Below are positions 43,264 to 45,831 of a stretch of 45,831 nt of DNA, one piece after another. The notes under the pieces are model-generated. The model was not told the DNA's origin. It saw only the letters and a list, made by a program, of their open reading frames with translations, and ran no database searches. The first letter of the stretch is position 1; every line of letters begins with the position of its first letter. The position numbers were made by a program, and so were the translations under genes. This DNA comes from an uncultured Christensenellaceae bacterium (GTDB lineage Bacteria; Bacillota; Clostridia; Christensenellales; Aristaeellaceae), in contig CAJOJQ010000029.1 in NCBI GenBank assembly GCA_905234985.1, forward strand, positions 1 to 45,831, given 5' to 3'.

Positions 43264-43300
43264 ATTGTAAAAGCGCATCAGATGGTTAGTCAATACTAAC
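43264..43300 (-). promoter_or_regulatory. Promoter with inverted repeat for the zinc-ribbon pair
   Basis: On the minus strand TTGACT (43293-43288) and TACAAT (43269-43264) with 18 bases between. GTTAGT (43285-43290) and ACTAAC (43295-43300) form a perfect inverted repeat over the -35, a likely operator. Confidence 0.55.
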
Positions 43301-43335
43301 AATTCGAACCAGCCCATCAAATATGACAGCCCCCC

Positions 43336-43364
43336 TTGGCAAAAGCGCCAAAATGGGTTATAAT
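43336..43364 (+). promoter_or_regulatory. Promoter of the secreted repeat protein, with TTGGC/GCCAA repeat
   Basis: TTGGCA (43336-43341) and TATAAT (43359-43364) with a 17-base spacer. TTGGC and GCCAA form an inverted repeat across the -35. The same 16-base layout occurs at 44845. Confidence 0.7.
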
Positions 43365-43450
43365 ATCAGGCAGAAAGATGGCAACGCAGGAACGAAATAC
43401 CAGAGGGGATTCCCCCTGCGGCCAAGTCAATTTGAAAAGAGGGTGCGATC

Positions 43451-44770
43451 ATGTTGGTCAAGCGAGCGTTTCTTCTGCTGATGGCGGCGGTGCTGATGCT
43501 GTGCGTCATTCCGGCCATGGCCGATACTTACTACGTGTACACGGAGAACGGAAAGACGCTGAACCTGCGCAGTCCCGTGGACAATTCCGTCATTGGCCAT
43601 ATCCCCTACGGCACCGCCCTGGAGCCGGACCCGGGCCTGTCCACCGAAACCGCGGCGTATGTGACCTATAAGGGCACGTCGGGCTATGTGAAATGGTCGT
43701 TCCTGGTGAAAAACCCGCCCAAGCCCAAGAACGGCAGCGCCGCGCAGCCACCCGTCCAGAATCAGCCCGCCGGGGAGGGCAGCATCACCATTCAGGGCGT
43801 GGGCTGCACCGTCAGCTACGCCTCCGGCGGCGGTTCCTACAGCGAGATTTCCTACGACACGCCGGTGAAGCTGAAAATCACCGCGCCGAAAAAGCCCGCC
43901 TACTGGGTCATCAACGGCGTCCGCTATGATTTCGAGCCGAACATTCCCTCCAGCTTTACCCTTGACAACGCATTGGAGAGCATGACCATTGAAGCGGTCA
44001 TGAAAAAAGAAACCAGCTCCACCCTGCTTTCCGCCGATCAGATTCAGCAGATCCGCACCGACGAACAGCTGATCGTGCAGACCATTCATGCCGAACTCTG
44101 CCACCTGAACGCCAAGCATTCCGGCGGCGGCGGCTGGATCACCTCCTTCGATTTCACCGAGGATTACACCAACCGCGCCACGAAGAAGACGGAAGAGGGC
44201 GGCCAGGTGACGATCCGCGTACAGGCGAAAATTCCCAAGGGCAAAAAGATCAGCTACTGGCTGTTCAACGATGCGAAGATCGACTTTAATACCAACGTGA
44301 CCAAGTTCGTCGTGTGTACGCTGAACACCTCCATGACCTATGAGCCGGTATTCGGCAGCGGCAGCAAGGCCACCGAAGCGCCGTCCGCAGTCAACACCCG
44401 GCCCCAGCCCCGCGCTACCGCTGAACCCACCCGCGCGCCCTCCGCTGTCAATACCCGGCCTCAGCCCTCTGGCACTCTCGAACCCACCCGCGCGCCCTCC
44501 GCTGTCAACACCCGGCCCCAGGCCAAGATTTATTACAACGTCACCTGTACGAACTGCACCTTCTCCGGCGGCGGCGTTTCCAATTCTTCCAGCGCCCGCG
44601 TGGAGGCCGGAACCACCATCACCGTCACGACAACTTCCGGCGGCACCATTGTGGGCTGGTATGTGAACGGCGCGCACAAGATGAAGACCCGGCAGGAAGC
44701 GTTCCTCGGTTCGTCCTTTACCATGACCATCAACAAGGATACCACCATTGTCTGCCAGAAGACGCGTTAA
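43451..44770 (+). CDS. Secreted SH3-like protein with 19-residue tandem repeats
   Basis: This encodes 439 residues with AGAGGGTG upstream. The signal peptide covers about residues 1-25 (FLLLMAAVLMLCVIPAMA). An SH3b-like domain lies at about 28-86 (GKTLNLRSPVDNSVIGHIPYG and GYVKWSFL). A beta-rich region follows, with a GGG-containing S-Y-x-S repeat. Residues 310-357 hold three copies of an APSAVNTRPQP-x-x-T-x-EPTR unit. The C-terminus has a further beta domain (VTCTNCTFSGGGV to CQKTR). It is likely a surface or wall-binding protein. It shares promoter design with birA but the function is unknown. Confidence 0.75.
   Translation: MLVKRAFLLLMAAVLMLCVIPAMADTYYVYTENGKTLNLRSPVDNSVIGHIPYGTALEPDPGLSTETAAYVTYKGTSGYVKWSFLVKNPPKPKNGSAAQPPVQNQPAGEGSITIQGVGCTVSYASGGGSYSEISYDTPVKLKITAPKKPAYWVINGVRYDFEPNIPSSFTLDNALESMTIEAVMKKETSSTLLSADQIQQIRTDEQLIVQTIHAELCHLNAKHSGGGGWITSFDFTEDYTNRATKKTEEGGQVTIRVQAKIPKGKKISYWLFNDAKIDFNTNVTKFVVCTLNTSMTYEPVFGSGSKATEAPSAVNTRPQPRATAEPTRAPSAVNTRPQPSGTLEPTRAPSAVNTRPQAKIYYNVTCTNCTFSGGGVSNSSSARVEAGTTITVTTTSGGTIVGWYVNGAHKMKTRQEAFLGSSFTMTINKDTTIVCQKTR
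44378..44530 (+). repeat. 57-base tandem repeats within the secreted protein gene
   Basis: Near-identical 57-base units start at 44378, 44435 and 44492 (the last partial), encoding 19-residue P/T-rich repeats. The linker length could vary by slippage. Confidence 0.85.
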
Positions 44771-44791
44771 AAATACATTTCAAACAGGCGC

Positions 44792-44827
44792 ATCATCCCC
44801 GCTGCCAGCGTATGGCGCGGGGATGAT
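44792..44827 (+). terminator. Hairpin after the secreted repeat protein gene
   Basis: ATCATCCCCG (44792-44801) and CGGGGATGAT (44818-44827) with an inner GCCA/TGGC pair. It lacks a T-run, so termination strength is unclear. Confidence 0.5.
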
Positions 44828-44844
44828 CTATGTGTATGCCCCCC

Positions 44845-44873
44845 TTGGCAGAAGCGCCAAAAACGATTATAAT
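44845..44873 (+). promoter_or_regulatory. Promoter of birA, with TTGGC/GCCAA repeat
   Basis: TTGGCA (44845-44850) and TATAAT (44868-44873) with a 17-base spacer. The sequence from the C-tract to the GCCAA repeat matches the promoter at 43336 with a single change (AAAAG to AGAAG). Confidence 0.75.
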
Positions 44874-44904
44874 AGGGGCGTGACAGAAAAGGGGGGCGAA
44901 AGCG

Positions 44905-45672
44905 GTGGAACGGGCGGAGGAAGCCATTCGTCAGGCGCTGGGAAGCAAATGGGAAAAGATTCCCGTGCGGGCGCTGGCGGAAACGGATTCCACCAATCTG
45001 CGTTTAAAAGAAGCGTACCGGGAAGGCCGAATCGCCCCGCCTTATCTTTTGACGGCAGACAGCCAAAAGGCGGGCCGGGGGCGGTTAGGCCGAAGGTTCG
45101 TTTCGCCCCCCGGTACGGGGCTGTATATGAGTTTGCTTGCCGCCCCGCCGGAGGGTACGGACTGCGGCCTGATCACCATTTTGGCCGCCGTGGCGGTGTG
45201 CCGGGCCATTGAAGAAACTACCGCCCTTCGGCCCAAGATCAAATGGGTGAACGACCTGTTTGTGAGCGGGAAAAAGGTCTGCGGCATCCTGGCCGAGGGC
45301 TTGAGCGGGCCGGTGATTATCGGCATCGGCGTGAACCTGCACACGCCGCCCGGTGGGTTTCCCCCGGAGGCGGGGCCAGCCGGGGCGCTGGACGCGGATG
45401 TGGATGCTTCCATGCTGGCGGGCCTTATCGTCCAGTACATCCTGGACGGGCTGGAAAGGCCCGGTGATCCCGCCATCTTGGACGATTACCGGCAGCGCAT
45501 GCCCCTGACCGGGCAAACCGTGCGCTATACGCAAAACGGGCAGGAAAAAGCCGCCCGGGTCACCGGCGTGGCCCCGGACGGCGGCTTGATGATCGAGGAC
45601 GAAACCGGCCCCCGTACCCTGCGCACCGGCGAAGTGACGCTGGGGAGCGGAGCGGTTGAAGGACTTTTGTAA
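44905..45672 (+). CDS. birA: Biotin-protein ligase without DNA-binding domain
   Basis: This encodes 255 residues from a GTG with AAGGGGGGCG upstream. The catalytic motif QKAGRGRLGRRF (residues about 53-64) and KWVNDLFVSGKKVCGIL (about 112-128) identify biotin-[acetyl-CoA carboxylase] ligase. The C-terminal SH3-like cap domain is present (TGQTVRYTQNGQEKAARVTG). The N-terminal winged helix of the regulator form is missing, so it only modifies target proteins and does not repress biotin genes. A heptamer array begins 6 bases after its stop codon. Confidence 0.93.
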   Translation: MERAEEAIRQALGSKWEKIPVRALAETDSTNLRLKEAYREGRIAPPYLLTADSQKAGRGRLGRRFVSPPGTGLYMSLLAAPPEGTDCGLITILAAVAVCRAIEETTALRPKIKWVNDLFVSGKKVCGILAEGLSGPVIIGIGVNLHTPPGGFPPEAGPAGALDADVDASMLAGLIVQYILDGLERPGDPAILDDYRQRMPLTGQTVRYTQNGQEKAARVTGVAPDGGLMIEDETGPRTLRTGEVTLGSGAVEGLL

Positions 45673-45677
45673 TCAGG

Positions 45678-45705
45678 TAGGAGGTAGGAAGTAGGAGGTA
45701 GGAGG
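45678..45705. repeat. Heptamer array arm after birA
   Basis: Four TAGGAGG units with TAGGAAG at position 2, then TTTTGCTTTG. Flanked by AATCAGG, it matches the left arm at 31692. A CTTTGT/ACAAAG hairpin follows. The right arm, if any, is beyond the window. Confidence 0.8.
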
Positions 45706-45831
45706 TTTTGCTTTGTCAAAACAAAGACGCAAAATAAACTGTACCCCATAGGATGGACACACACTTTGGTAAGGCAGACCTACACGTCCCCGTTCAGTGG
45801 ACAGCCAGCAAAAGGCACGTCCCCAAACAAT
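45706..45831. other. Right-edge repeated-looking sequence, no gene
   Basis: No gene is supported. It contains CACGTCCCC twice (45783-45791 and 45816-45824) and a TGTACCCCATAGGATGGAC stretch like the ends of IS3-type elements. It may be the start of a mobile element or a REP cluster beyond the window. Confidence 0.3.

Overview
The window reads as chromosomal DNA of a GC-rich, low-redundancy Firmicute, most likely an anaerobic gut or rumen member of the Clostridia. The reasons are a clostridial-type rpoB/rpoC pair, ferredoxin-linked indolepyruvate oxidoreductase, a thioredoxin reductase of the apparently ferredoxin-type seen in anaerobes, strong AGGAGG ribosome binding sites, sigma-A type promoters (TTGACA-17-TATAAT) and BspA/CotH-type secreted proteins. 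The exact family is a guess (a Christensenellales/Aristaeella-like lineage would fit). No tRNA, rRNA or CRISPR array was seen.

Layout. 1-2.6 kb is an accessory patch: an unknown partial gene, a SLOG-fold gene coupled to a small membrane protein, a divergent XRE regulator with a palindrome in the opposing promoter, and an orphan TnpV gene. 2.7-4.0 kb holds argG, broken by a roughly 19-base deletion. 4.2-9.3 kb carries a secreted amidase/leucine-rich-repeat protein, a YczE-like membrane protein/metallo-hydrolase/flavoprotein operon, and an aminotransferase behind a structured leader. 9.35-14.5 kb (minus strand) is the most interesting region: ABC exporter (frameshifted), acyltransferase-3, a Ser/Thr-rich small protein with its own promoter and an attenuator, then PqqD-like, S26-like peptidase and HPr-kinase-like genes joined by ATGA overlaps. 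This looks like an undescribed RiPP-type peptide modification and export system. 14.8-18.3 kb is a nucleotide-sugar operon: an XRE-HTH/UDP-sugar dehydrogenase fusion with a perfect palindrome in its leader, a galactokinase-like gene with an in-frame TGA, and a nucleotidyltransferase.

18.5-27.2 kb holds a CaCA antiporter and rpoB-rpoC, without the ribosomal protein genes that usually precede them. 27.3-29.3 kb is a sugar isomerase/oxidoreductase pair. 29.3-34.1 kb combines iorB-iorA, yerC and a divergent AMP-forming acyl-CoA ligase (aryl/indole-acetate metabolism). 34.2-36.0 kb is a redox operon (trxB-like, trxA, OhrR-like regulator). 36.1-40.2 kb holds a frameshifted DUF5655-like gene, a YeaQ-type membrane protein, GAPDH, a secreted split-barrel protein and a second XRE regulator with a palindromic operator. 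40.4-45.8 kb carries a secreted CotH kinase, two zinc-ribbon proteins, a secreted SH3-like/repeat protein and birA.

Two genome-scale signatures recur. One is heptamer arrays arranged as long fold-back structures (37.0 kb, 31.7 kb) with single arms at 2.6 and 45.7 kb. The other is a pair of 3' hairpin repeats (18.3 and 34.1 kb) whose stems differ by compensating changes. Four genes are interrupted (argG, exporter, galactokinase-like, DUF5655-like), so either the assembly has residual errors or the strain has several recent lesions.
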